A stretch of 64,000 nucleotides of DNA, from assembly GCA_903916735.1 (NCBI GenBank), contig CAIWXX010000051.1:1-64000 (forward strand). Reading direction: 5' to 3'. Both the position numbers and the translations under genes were made by a program. The notes below the pieces were generated by a model that had not been told where the DNA came from, made no database searches, and worked only from the letters and a program-made list of their open reading frames with translations. Positions 7,833 to 15,912 of this stretch are shown piece by piece. The DNA comes from an uncultured Acidobacteriota bacterium. GTDB lineage: Bacteria; Acidobacteriota; CAIWXX01. Numbering within the stretch: position 1 is the stretch's first letter; every line of letters starts with the position of its first letter.

Positions 7833-9254
7833 TTGGAGGTACGCATTCTCACCGACGACCCGCTGATCGAGCGTGCTGCCGAACCCGCCATTCGCCAGGC
7901 AGCACCGGAAACCGAGCGCATTCCAAAGAGGAGTTTCCTGGGGATAGATATCTCTGTCACGAGCCGCGCCGATGTGATCCGCTTCATCACTCAGACTGCC
8001 CGCTCGCGCGGCAAAGCACTGGTCAACAACGTCAACGCTCAAGCGATGAACATCGCTCATCGTGACGCGCGCTTCGCTGCCATCCTCAACGACTCTGACA
8101 TCGTCTTCTGCGATGGCTTCGGTGTGAAGGCGCTGGCGCGCCTTGCCGGCATCCGCATCGGGGAGAGGATGACCCCTCGCGAGTGGGTTGATGAATTGCT
8201 CGATCGCTGCGTGCAAGAACGGCTCTCCCTATACTTTCTGGGGTGCGAAGAAGAGGTGGTGCAAGCGTTTGCGGACGAGGTCGCGCGGCGCCACCCGCGC
8301 GCGATTATCGCCGGGTGTAACCATGGGTACTTCGACGTGCGGGGCGAGGACAACCGAAGCGTGATCACAGCCATCAACAATTCCGGAGCCGATGTCGTCC
8401 TGGTTGGGATGGGCATGCCACGGCAGGAGATTTGGGCTCACGATGCCTTGCCGGAGCTCGACCGAGGTGTTGTCGTCGCCGTCGGTGCGCTGTTCAAAGT
8501 CTATGCTGGAATCGAGAAGCCCTGCCCTGAGTGGATGAGCCGGTGCGGATTCGAGTGGCTTTGGCGATTGGTCCACGAACCCCTCCGACTCGGCCGCCGA
8601 TACTTCGCCGGCAACCCGGCGTTGTTCCTGCGGGTCTGCTACGCGGCATTCGTCAAGCGGCTCATCGAATTCTTCCTGGCCAGTATGCTTTTCGCTCTCT
8701 GCACGCCGGTGCTCGCACTGTTCTGTGCGCTCATCCGGCTGGAGACGCAGGGGTCTGCGCTATTCCGGCAGAAACGGGTGGGCAAGAACGGTGAACGATT
8801 CTGGATATACAAGCTCCGCACATTGAAACCTGACTTCCCGCCATACGCTTCGAAACGCCATGTCTCATCTGAGAGCGCCACCCGCCTCGGCCGTTTCCTG
8901 AGGCGTTCGACGATTGATGAGCTTCCTCAACTCATCAACGTCATCCGTGGCGATATGGCACTCATTGGGCCGCGGCCGGAGATGCCGTTCATCGCCGACA
9001 GCTATCGGGGTGTCGAGACGCTTCGCCTCTCCGTCAAGCCGGGGCTCACTGGACTCTGGCAGATCGCGCGACTGCGGGGAGAGACCGACGGACGCGAGAT
9101 CCACGAGGACATTACGTACGACCTCAACTACGTCCGGCGGGTAGGGATTTTCCTCGACATGAGGATCTTCGTGCAAACCGTGTTCTATCTCGCTGCCATG
9201 CCGTTCAGGGGGCTTTTCGGCGGACGCGAGAAAGCCTCGCGCGACCTCGCCTGA
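7833..9254 (+). CDS. WecG/TagA/CpsF glycosyltransferase fused to a bacterial sugar transferase (PGT)
   Basis: The N-terminal ~240 residues are a GT26 domain: FLGIDISVTSR, LVNNVNAQAMN, SDIVFCDGFGV, LYFLGCEEEVV, VVLVGMGMPRQEIWAHD and VVAVGALFKVYAG. One hydrophobic re-entrant segment (LIEFFLASMLFALCTPVLAL) follows. Then comes a monotopic phosphoglycosyltransferase domain with FRQKRVGKNGERFWIYKLRT, STIDELPQLINVIRGDMALI, GPRPEMP and LSVKPGLTGLWQI. PGTs attach the first sugar phosphate to undecaprenyl phosphate, and GT26 enzymes add a sugar to such a lipid carrier, so one chain could perform two early steps. The TTG start avoids overlapping the divergent gene; ATG 7746 is in frame. The 3' end overlaps the next gene by 70 bases. 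Confidence 0.85.
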   Translation: MEVRILTDDPLIERAAEPAIRQAAPETERIPKRSFLGIDISVTSRADVIRFITQTARSRGKALVNNVNAQAMNIAHRDARFAAILNDSDIVFCDGFGVKALARLAGIRIGERMTPREWVDELLDRCVQERLSLYFLGCEEEVVQAFADEVARRHPRAIIAGCNHGYFDVRGEDNRSVITAINNSGADVVLVGMGMPRQEIWAHDALPELDRGVVVAVGALFKVYAGIEKPCPEWMSRCGFEWLWRLVHEPLRLGRRYFAGNPALFLRVCYAAFVKRLIEFFLASMLFALCTPVLALFCALIRLETQGSALFRQKRVGKNGERFWIYKLRTLKPDFPPYASKRHVSSESATRLGRFLRRSTIDELPQLINVIRGDMALIGPRPEMPFIADSYRGVETLRLSVKPGLTGLWQIARLRGETDGREIHEDITYDLNYVRRVGIFLDMRIFVQTVFYLAAMPFRGLFGGREKASRDLA

Positions 9255-10891
9255 AGCACGATCCCGGCGACCTTCAGCAGACATCGCTCCTCGACCGGGC
9301 GGAATCCGGCCTTCTCAATGGCACGTCGGGACGCCGTGTTGCTCCGCGACGCCGCGATCACCATGCGCATGCCCGGATGGGCGATACACACCTGGCTGAG
9401 CAGGTGTGGATAGAGGTTCCGGCCGCGCCACTCGGGAACGGTGAGCCCGTCAAAGATGTACACTGTCCCAGGACCGATGTCGACGACGCACTCGACCTCG
9501 GGGATGAAGACACACGGCCCCTTGTCGACCCAGGAATAGGACACGACCTTCTCTCCGTGCTTGATGGTGAAACACTTCATCCCCTTGTCGAGTCGCCGAG
9601 CTGCGGTGTCACGGAAAGAGCTCTGCTCGTTGCGGTCCAACCGGCAGGCGAAGGCGTCGAGGTCTGAGCGAGATGCCGGCGCGAAAGAAAGCCCCCGGCC
9701 GCGCGCGGTGACGGCCATGTGAGGCTCCGTCGGTTCCCTCTCGAAGATGATGATCGTCTGGTGCTTGAAGAGAACCTCGCGCATCCAGCGTCGCAGGGGC
9801 CTCAGGTAAGACCTCCACCGCTTGGTGCCCGACAGCGCCCGCCCCAGAAGGCTCGCACCGGCCCGCTCTGTGAACCCCGATGTTCTCAGCCGGAACCTGC
9901 ACATGGAGAGGCCCGCCTCCACCACGATCCGTTTGAGCGCGAAGAGGTCATCGGCAGCAGCATTGAGCCCGCTGATCGTTGTTACGCCGCAGCTGAAGCC
10001 GCTGTTCCGAATGAGCTCCTTGAGGCTGTCGTCGAAGTCCCCGAGTTGGCCGTTCGGATAGGCGAACGGCACGCTCTGGACGCTCAGGAGTTGCTGGAAC
10101 CTCGCCATCGAATTGCAGACTTCGTGTGATCGAGATTCACGATCGAGTCGCGTGAGTATCTCATGATGGTGCGCGTGGGCTCCGACACTAAGCCAGCCGG
10201 ATTGAGTGATCTCCTCCAGCTCCGCGGCTGTGAGCGTGGCGAATGTCTCGCGGTTGTCGCTTGTCGCGGGTTGAGCTTCGAGGCGGTGCAGGATCGACGC
10301 CAGGACGTCAGCCTTCTCGAAAGCAGGCAGCGTCTTCAGGAACTGGGCGATCGCCGGCAGCGCCCCCTGGGCGAGGCCGTGGGTCCCGAGAACGTATCGC
10401 CCTCCGCCGTCGTCGCCGAGGTCCAGCTCTGTGACGGCGCTGCGCGCGAGCGCCAGGTAGAGTTGGTCGTGCCAAAGGAGCTCGGGAGAGTCGAATGAAC
10501 TCGTGACCAGGAACACCGTGGCTGGGACACGCAAGCATTGGAGGAGGGGCAATGCTCGCTGCCGGACCGAAGCGTATCCATCGTCGAAGGTCAGAACCAC
10601 CACCCGATCCGGCAGCGGTTGGCCATCCCGCAACCGTGCCACGACATCATCGAGCCGCATGACCTGATAACGATTCACCAGCCATTTCAGCTGCCTGGCG
10701 AGTTCCGCTTCGACGACCATCCATGGGCAGGGAGGATCAAGCGGCATCTCCACCACACCGTGATACGCAAGGATCAGGATTTTGCGTCGGTTGATTGCTC
10801 TGAAGAGAATGTCGACCCCCAAGGCGCAGAGCACCTGGCTTACGACTTCCTTGGCAAATGATGCAGATCGAAGTACGTTTTTGTCGATCAT
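9185..10891 (-). CDS. Polysaccharide deacetylase (NodB) fused to a GNAT-like domain
   Basis: The 568-residue protein has an N-terminal carbohydrate esterase 4/NodB domain. It shows ILAYHGV, then VVLTFDDGYASV with the catalytic Asp and metal-binding Asp, GAHAHHHEILTRL with the metal His residues, and VPFAYPNGQLGDFDD. After ~residue 375 a second domain of ~180 residues follows (KCFTIKHGEKVVSYSW, TVYIFDGLTVPEWRGRNLYPHLL, ASRSNTASRRAIEKAGFRPV), typical of a GNAT acetyltransferase. Deacetylation plus acyl transfer on one chain suggests replacing one N-substituent of an amino sugar by another; this is inference. No signal peptide is apparent. It converges with and overlaps the WecG fusion gene. Confidence 0.82.
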   Translation of the reverse strand: MIDKNVLRSASFAKEVVSQVLCALGVDILFRAINRRKILILAYHGVVEMPLDPPCPWMVVEAELARQLKWLVNRYQVMRLDDVVARLRDGQPLPDRVVVLTFDDGYASVRQRALPLLQCLRVPATVFLVTSSFDSPELLWHDQLYLALARSAVTELDLGDDGGGRYVLGTHGLAQGALPAIAQFLKTLPAFEKADVLASILHRLEAQPATSDNRETFATLTAAELEEITQSGWLSVGAHAHHHEILTRLDRESRSHEVCNSMARFQQLLSVQSVPFAYPNGQLGDFDDSLKELIRNSGFSCGVTTISGLNAAADDLFALKRIVVEAGLSMCRFRLRTSGFTERAGASLLGRALSGTKRWRSYLRPLRRWMREVLFKHQTIIIFEREPTEPHMAVTARGRGLSFAPASRSDLDAFACRLDRNEQSSFRDTAARRLDKGMKCFTIKHGEKVVSYSWVDKGPCVFIPEVECVVDIGPGTVYIFDGLTVPEWRGRNLYPHLLSQVCIAHPGMRMVIAASRSNTASRRAIEKAGFRPVEERCLLKVAGIVLQARSREAFSRPPKSPLNGMAAR

Positions 10892-10971
10892 ATAAACAAA
10901 TGAAGAACCTTCATACCAGCTCTTTGTCGTCTATTATGCACAACTATTTTTCAACCTATCGCAATCAGGAG

Positions 10972-11496
10972 CTATTCAGAGGGTGCCAGATTTGGAAAAC
11001 GCATTTCGCTCATCAGCACACCAAGATCGCGGTCATCGTCACTCAAGCCGATTTTTTTAGGATTAAATGTCCTGTTGACCTCTGTTCGTATGTGTATCCA
11101 CCGACCCCGCATTCCCTGCACATGAAGCACAACGGTCTTTGCACTGCTTTGTTCCAAGCTTGATGTTTCCATGAGTTTATCGTCGACATATACTTTTAGG
11201 ATCAATTCTTTCTGGCTTGGCCTCCTGAAGGACAGATCAAGCGCATCGAAGCTTAAATATAGAATGATGATCACCGAGTAGGCATCGTAGCGTCGAGGGA
11301 CAACTTCCCATCTATTTCGAGTGGATGCGCAAGGAGCAACAGTCGCGGCCTTGCTCACCGCCGCGAGTATGGCCATGCACAGAAGCAGCACAAGCCCAAG
11401 CCATTCAACATGGTAATCAATTCTTAAAACAGAGTTAAAAATGCCAAACGAAAGTAAGAATATGGCGTTCAGAAAAGCGTAAATAAAATATAGCAT
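10972..11496 (-). CDS. Hypothetical two-helix membrane protein
   Basis: I do not recognise this ~174-residue protein. It opens with two hydrophobic segments (MLYFIYAFLNAIFLLSFGIF and LGLVLLLCMAILAA), then a soluble domain of ~110 residues. That domain contains VLHVQGMRGRWIHIRTEVNR and NPKKIGLSDDDRDLGVLMS. The last motif resembles one I have seen at the ends of membrane glycosyltransferases, so a sugar-binding role is possible but unproven. The ATG at 11496 is preferred to an in-frame TTG at 11532. The region is visibly AT-richer than the polysaccharide genes. A promoter with a perfect TATAAT lies 235 bases upstream. Confidence 0.6.
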   Translation of the reverse strand: MLYFIYAFLNAIFLLSFGIFNSVLRIDYHVEWLGLVLLLCMAILAAVSKAATVAPCASTRNRWEVVPRRYDAYSVIIILYLSFDALDLSFRRPSQKELILKVYVDDKLMETSSLEQSSAKTVVLHVQGMRGRWIHIRTEVNRTFNPKKIGLSDDDRDLGVLMSEMRFPNLAPSE

Positions 11497-11730
11497 TCGG
11501 GTTAGTTTTCGACAATAAGCACATATTTTCAAGATCCCACTCTGGGAGATGAAGCCTTTTGAGGATCATCCAGGTGAAGACCTCTCGCTAGGGAAGGGGA
11601 ACTGAGATCTCGATGGGGAGGCCGATCCACGCCGCCGCGGTCCTAATAGCTCTTCGGATCGAAGTCGCACTTACACCACTTGTCCGGGCTCTCTCACCGG
11701 TGATTGCCCCGGAGAAGAGGCCCAGCTGTT

Positions 11731-11760
11731 ATTATAGTCGACGTGCGTCGAGGGACTCAA
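11731..11760 (-). promoter_or_regulatory. Sigma-70-type promoter with palindrome in the spacer
   Basis: Reading the minus strand, TTGAGT (11760-11755), an 18-base spacer and a perfect TATAAT (11736-11731) form a strong-looking promoter toward the membrane protein. The spacer contains CGACG-TG-CGTCG (11739-11750), a five-base-arm palindrome well placed for an operator. Confidence 0.5.
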
Positions 11761-11841
11761 ATCAACCGCATTGAAGCTGCGCGCATGGCCCGCGAAAAGG
11801 GATGGCTCTGAAGGCGTGGGTTTTCGGGGCGATGTGCCGCC

Positions 11842-11870
11842 TTGATTCTCGACGAGAATCCGGATATTTT
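11842..11870 (+). promoter_or_regulatory. Promoter of the DUF4412 gene with overlapping 17-bp palindrome
   Basis: TTGATT (11842-11847), a 17-base spacer and TATTTT (11865-11870) precede the DUF4412 gene, giving a leader of about 45 bases with AAGGAG near the start. The perfect palindrome GATTCTCG-A-CGAGAATC (11844-11860) covers the -35 and most of the spacer, as expected of a repressor operator. I cannot name the regulator. Confidence 0.55.
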
Positions 11871-11922
11871 AATAAAGGCATTCAGTCAACATTGAATAAC
11901 GACATTCTACAAGGAGAAAACA

Positions 11923-12693
11923 ATGAAATACCTTTTCACAATCCTGGGATCTCTCACATTGTCATTAGCACCTCTGGTCGCCGACGTCACCATTACCAGC
12001 AAAATTGATATGCCCGGTGGCATGGGAAGCGGTCCGAGCGTCATGTACATCAAGGGCCAGAAAATGCGTGTTGAACATGGCGCACTCGCAAACAGCATGG
12101 TGATGATCATTGATGCCGGCACTCGCCAGATGATCAGCCTCCACCTAAGCCAACATACAGCGGATATCTATGACCTCGCCAAGCTTGGAGAAACAGTTGC
12201 AAAGAAAATCTCTACGGATGACATCAAAGTATCCGTCACACCGAATAGCCAGACAAAGACGATCCTTGGAAAGGCATGCGTTGGGTACAATATCGCCATG
12301 ACGGTGCCCATGACCATGGGGACAATGACCATGACGATGGAAATGGCGGGTCAGAACTGGATAGCCAAGGGTGTTCCAGGAACAGCCGACATCACGGCTT
12401 TCTGGAAAACCTCTGCTCAAAACGGCATTTTTTTCGGTGACCCTCAACAGCTGAAAACGGCCCCAGCCCAGGCCAAAGGGATGACCGAGATGTTCAAGGC
12501 CCTTTCAGAACTAGGTGGCATCTCCTATGGCTCGACAATGCAAATGAAGATGTCCGGCACCGGCCCGATGGCGGAGGTCATGAGCCAACGAGGTGGTATG
12601 ACAATTAACACGGAGGTCACCGCTATCACGACAACGCCCATTGCGGATTCGATGTTTCAGATCCCAGCCGACTTTACAACAATGCAGAAGTAG
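11923..12693 (+). CDS. Secreted DUF4412 domain protein
   Basis: The 256-residue protein begins with a typical signal peptide (MKYLFTILGSLTLSLAPLVA), so it should be exported. The mature part fits DUF4412: MYIKGQKMRVEH, IDAGTRQMISLHLSQHTADIYDL, KTILGKACVGYNI, and an end reading ADSMFQIPADF. The middle is strikingly rich in methionine and threonine (PMTMGTMTMTMEMAG). Function is unknown for the family; a lipid- or ligand-binding beta fold related to outer-membrane carriers has been suggested. AAGGAG lies seven bases before the ATG, one of the clearest ribosome-binding sites in the window. It is transcribed alone and ends at a hairpin facing the cupin gene. Confidence 0.75.
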   Translation: MKYLFTILGSLTLSLAPLVADVTITSKIDMPGGMGSGPSVMYIKGQKMRVEHGALANSMVMIIDAGTRQMISLHLSQHTADIYDLAKLGETVAKKISTDDIKVSVTPNSQTKTILGKACVGYNIAMTVPMTMGTMTMTMEMAGQNWIAKGVPGTADITAFWKTSAQNGIFFGDPQQLKTAPAQAKGMTEMFKALSELGGISYGSTMQMKMSGTGPMAEVMSQRGGMTINTEVTAITTTPIADSMFQIPADFTTMQK

Positions 12694-12789
12694 TCATCTC
12701 ACACCGGCCGGGCACCCGATTTCGAGCCCACATACCGGGAGAAAAAATCGGACGTCAACGGCATCTCATTACGGATGAGCAGATGAGCG

Positions 12790-12809
12790 GAGGCTCTTAA
12801 AAGAGCCTC
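12790..12809. terminator. Hairpin between convergent genes
   Basis: GAGGCTCTT (12790-12798) and AAGAGCCTC (12801-12809) are perfect inverted arms. The site lies between the ends of the convergent DUF4412 and cupin genes and could end transcription both ways. No T-run follows on either strand, so it is not a classical intrinsic terminator. Confidence 0.45.
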
Positions 12810-12878
12810 TGCCCTTCGGCTCTGCATCCCTTGTGGATTCGTCTGTACGAACCTTGAATTGGAATCAGCGGCTGTTCA

Positions 12879-13310
12879 TCAAGTCCGGCCGTATAGATCC
12901 TGGAGGCGTACGACATCATCCAATTCGGGGGTCGACACTTCAAAAATCGTGCAGTCCTCGACTGCTCGCATTCGATGCTTGACTCCCGGACGAATATGAT
13001 ACGGATTCCCCGGCCCGAGCTTGCGGGTTTTCATACCGCCATCTTCTTCCACTTCAAAATCCATCGCGCCGGAAACGACATAAATCGTTTCATCCTTGAT
13101 CTTGTGATACTGGAGACTGAGGCTATGTCCTGATCGTATAAAGAGGATCTTGCCGACATACCGTTCAGTCCAGGCAATGATGATTTCGTAGCCCCATGGT
13201 TTCTCAACCTTGATAGGTAGTGTTGTCGTTTTCTCTTCCACTCGACTGATACTCCTTATGGCCTCAGTTTTCGTTAATGAGAAGCGTCGATTGTCATCAA
13301 ATTCGCCCAT
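12879..13310 (-). CDS. Cupin protein, mannose-6-phosphate isomerase/ManC C-terminal type
   Basis: The 143-residue protein is a single cupin barrel. The metal-binding motif is seen as SLQYHKIKDETIYVVSG and later PGVKHRMRAVEDC. The segment VEKPWGYEIIIAWTERYVGK is typical of the type II phosphomannose isomerase domain. Members bind a metal and may isomerise or epimerise sugar phosphates; stand-alone copies are often uncharacterised. It starts 17 bases after ptsI and is the last gene of the long recJ-ptsI run. Its location hints at a link between mannose-type sugar phosphate metabolism and the regulatory PTS, but this is inference. Confidence 0.8.
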   Translation of the reverse strand: MGEFDDNRRFSLTKTEAIRSISRVEEKTTTLPIKVEKPWGYEIIIAWTERYVGKILFIRSGHSLSLQYHKIKDETIYVVSGAMDFEVEEDGGMKTRKLGPGNPYHIRPGVKHRMRAVEDCTIFEVSTPELDDVVRLQDLYGRT

Positions 13311-13327
13311 CCGCTACATGTCAAAAC

Positions 13328-15109
13328 CTAGACGTCTCCCTTGAAGCCTCCCGGCATGCTCATCATCGCTTCTGGGAACCGTGTCACAAGCTTTTCCAGA
13401 AGATACTCTTCAACTTCCTGTGCCGTTGGCCGCAGGAGAGCTTGGACTGCGATGTCATTCAAGTCTTCGGCTCGAACCGATCGAATCACCCTCTTGATAA
13501 CCGGTATAAAAGCCGGGTTCATAGAAAATTCTCTCAAACCGAGTCCAAGCATGATCAAAGCGAAAAGTGGGTCCGCGGCTGCTTCACCGCAAAGGCTGAC
13601 CGGGATGCCGGCATTCGCAGCGGCCCGTAGAACTTCCCGGAGCGATCGCAGTATCGCCGGATGCATCGGTTCGTAAAGATAGGATATCGCGTCGTTATCG
13701 CGATCGATGGCCAGTGTATGTTGAATGAGGTCATTGGTCCCAATGCTGAAGAAGTCAACTTCCTGCGCAAGGAGGTCGGCCACTGTCACAGCCGATGGCA
13801 CTTCAATCATGATGCCAAGAGGAATCGCATCGTTGAAATGTGTGCCCTCGCTCTTAAGCTCCTCGCTGCACTCCTGAAAGATCTGCTTGACCTGCCGGAC
13901 TTCCCCGACTCCCGATATCATGGGCACCATGATACGCAAATCGCCGTGGGTGCCAGCCCGCAACAGAGCCCGAATCTGACGTTTGAAAAAATCCTTGCGT
14001 TTCAGGCAAAGCCTGACGGCGCGAAGGCCGAGGATTGGATTGTTTTCGCGAACATGCGAGCCCGGATCCCCCAACTTATCGCCGCCCAGATCCGCCGTGC
14101 GGATGATGGCCGTGTAAGGGGCGACACCGCGAACAACAGCAGAATAGGCTTCGTACTGCTCTTCCTCGCTCGGATCGCAGTGCGCACTACAGAGCATCAA
14201 ATACTCAGTTCTGAAAAGACCGATTCCTTCCGCCCCGCTCTGAGATAGAAGCGGGATGTCCGATACAGCTTCGACATTGGCCTGGACAAGAACAGAAACG
14301 CCATCGAGTGTGACAGCCGGGAGAAGCGCACATCGTATGAGTTCTTTCTGAAAATCCTCGTACTTTTGCTTCTTGAAGAGATACTCGCGGACGAGCGTTG
14401 GAGATGGATTCAGTACGACCTCGCCTTCGGTACCATCCACGAGGACACGATCGTTGTGGCGAACCTTGAAGTAGAAATCGTGGAGGCCGATGACGGCTGG
14501 GATCTTCAGAGAGCGGGCGAGAATAATGGCATGAGACGTTCGGCTTGAGGTGTCGATCGCAAAACCCAGCACCCTGTTCTTTTCAATCTGAACTGCCTGT
14601 GAAGGCGTCAGGTCTCGGGCCACCAGCACGATATTCTCATCAAGGCCTTCCATGGTTTCCACCTGTTGGTGCCCGAGATTGATCTGAACACGGCCGATTG
14701 CGTCGCCGACATCAGTGCCTCGGTCGGCGATATAGGCATCATCAATGTCCCGAAAGAGGCTCTCCAGATGGTGTCGAACCTCCTGCAAGGCCCATTCGAC
14801 GTTGATTTTCTCCCCCCGTATCTTTTCGATTGTCGGTTGGATGAGGATGTCGTCCTGGAGTATCAGAATTTGAGCGTCGAAAATATAGGAATGTTCTTCT
14901 CCAACCTCTTTTCGGACACGTTCTTTCAAGGCGACTAGCTGATCGCGGCTCTTCGCCAGGGCATCATGAAATCGCCGAACCTCATCCTCGATTTCAGCAT
15001 CCGCGATTGAGATTTTGACAGGAGTGATCTCCTTACGTTCGAGTATGAAGACTCGACCCAAGGCGATACCGGAAGAGACGCCCTGCCCCTTCAGCCTGAG
15101 TTGTCTCAC
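13328..15109 (-). CDS. ptsI: Phosphoenolpyruvate-protein phosphotransferase (PTS enzyme I)
   Basis: The 593-residue protein matches the usual enzyme I length (~570-590). The N-terminal swivelling domain has the phospho-accepting His near residue 193 in SSRTSHAIILARSLKIPAV. The C-terminal PEP-binding barrel shows GIGLFRTEYLML, IPLGIMIEVPSAVTVADLL, FFSIGTNDLIQHTLAIDRDN and the catalytic-loop Cys in PVSLCGEAAADP. It transfers phosphate from PEP to HPr in the cytoplasm. Its start overlaps the end of ptsH by four bases. No EIIB or EIIC sugar permease is present here, so the chain probably has a regulatory role. Confidence 0.96.
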   Translation of the reverse strand: MRQLRLKGQGVSSGIALGRVFILERKEITPVKISIADAEIEDEVRRFHDALAKSRDQLVALKERVRKEVGEEHSYIFDAQILILQDDILIQPTIEKIRGEKINVEWALQEVRHHLESLFRDIDDAYIADRGTDVGDAIGRVQINLGHQQVETMEGLDENIVLVARDLTPSQAVQIEKNRVLGFAIDTSSRTSHAIILARSLKIPAVIGLHDFYFKVRHNDRVLVDGTEGEVVLNPSPTLVREYLFKKQKYEDFQKELIRCALLPAVTLDGVSVLVQANVEAVSDIPLLSQSGAEGIGLFRTEYLMLCSAHCDPSEEEQYEAYSAVVRGVAPYTAIIRTADLGGDKLGDPGSHVRENNPILGLRAVRLCLKRKDFFKRQIRALLRAGTHGDLRIMVPMISGVGEVRQVKQIFQECSEELKSEGTHFNDAIPLGIMIEVPSAVTVADLLAQEVDFFSIGTNDLIQHTLAIDRDNDAISYLYEPMHPAILRSLREVLRAAANAGIPVSLCGEAAADPLFALIMLGLGLREFSMNPAFIPVIKRVIRSVRAEDLNDIAVQALLRPTAQEVEEYLLEKLVTRFPEAMMSMPGGFKGDV

Positions 15110-15375
15110 TCTCTCTCCCCAAACCGGCTGGCGATCAAAGCTTCGACGGCATCGATGGCTGCTTTCTCATCCTGCCCATTGACACGCAGAATGATATATG
15201 TCCCCCTTGATGCCACCAGCATCAGGATGCCCAGGATCGACTTGCCGTCGACTTCAATCCCATTTTTCTGCACAATAATCTTGGACGTGAATGCACTCGT
15301 GGTGCGGACAAATTTGGCAGCAGCGCGAGCGTGAAGGCCCAACTTGTTGACGATCTGAACCCGTCGTTCAATCAT
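15106..15375 (-). CDS. ptsH: Phosphocarrier protein HPr
   Basis: The 89-residue protein is standard HPr. The active His is in KLGLHARAAAKFV (residue 15) and the regulatory Ser in DGKSILGILMLVASRGT (residue ~46). It relays phosphate from enzyme I to EIIA. Because HPr kinase is encoded three genes upstream, the Ser site is probably used for control by energy state. The stop overlaps the ptsI start. It follows the EIIA gene after a 76-base gap. Confidence 0.96.
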   Translation of the reverse strand: MIERRVQIVNKLGLHARAAAKFVRTTSAFTSKIIVQKNGIEVDGKSILGILMLVASRGTYIILRVNGQDEKAAIDAVEALIASRFGERE

Positions 15376-15451
15376 ATGAAAACGATCCCCTGGAGGTCTG
15401 TTCCTGCTAGGTCTGTGATGCTCATCGATGTCGGTGTCCGGTTTCCAGAGA

Positions 15452-15850
15452 TTATTTCGTTTTTAAAATTTCACCAGCTACCGAGATGGAACGTTTTCCT
15501 TGTTCCTTGATCTTCTGCGCGGCTTGGCCGAGATCTTCGTCGCGCATCCCAAGAAATTTAATCAACATCGGCAGATTCACGCCGGTCACAACCTCGACAT
15601 GATGCTCTTCGAGGAAGCTGAGACAAAGGTTCGACGGCGTCCCTCCAAACATGTCGGTCATGACCAAAACTCCTGCGCCGGTATCGACCTTTTTGATGGC
15701 ATTTCTGATCTGTTGCTTTGCATCCTCGACATCCTCATGCCATCCGATGGAGACGGAGATGACATGATTGGGCGTGCCGACAATCATGGACGCAACGTTG
15801 AGAAGCTCTTTGGCCAGGTTTTCATGGGTGACAACAACCCCACCAATCAT
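15452..15850 (-). CDS. PTS EIIA component, mannose family
   Basis: This 132-residue protein is a stand-alone mannose-family EIIA. The phosphorylated His is at residue 9 (GGVVVTHENLAKELL) and the second family block is GAGVLVMTDMFGGTPSN. In transport systems it passes phosphate to EIIB, but none is encoded in this window. Single EIIA(Man) genes next to hprK, rapZ and ptsH usually act as regulators through their phosphorylation state. Its targets cannot be told from sequence. It begins 62 bases after rapZ in the same operon-like run. Confidence 0.92.
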   Translation of the reverse strand: MIGGVVVTHENLAKELLNVASMIVGTPNHVISVSIGWHEDVEDAKQQIRNAIKKVDTGAGVLVMTDMFGGTPSNLCLSFLEEHHVEVVTGVNLPMLIKFLGMRDEDLGQAAQKIKEQGKRSISVAGEILKTK

Positions 15851-15912
15851 TTGTGATCCCTCTGCAACTCTCGCCGGCGCCGGCCAAACTTCTTCATAGA
15901 AACACCAATTCT

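Larger units (their letters stand above)
11497..11922. other. Non-coding interval with two divergent promoter candidates
   Basis: No supportable gene is seen in this stretch. It holds a minus-strand promoter at 11731-11760, a plus-strand promoter at 11842-11870 and a palindrome at each. The ~230 bases between the minus promoter and the membrane-protein start would be an unusually long leader. I see no riboswitch fold I can name there. Confidence 0.5.
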
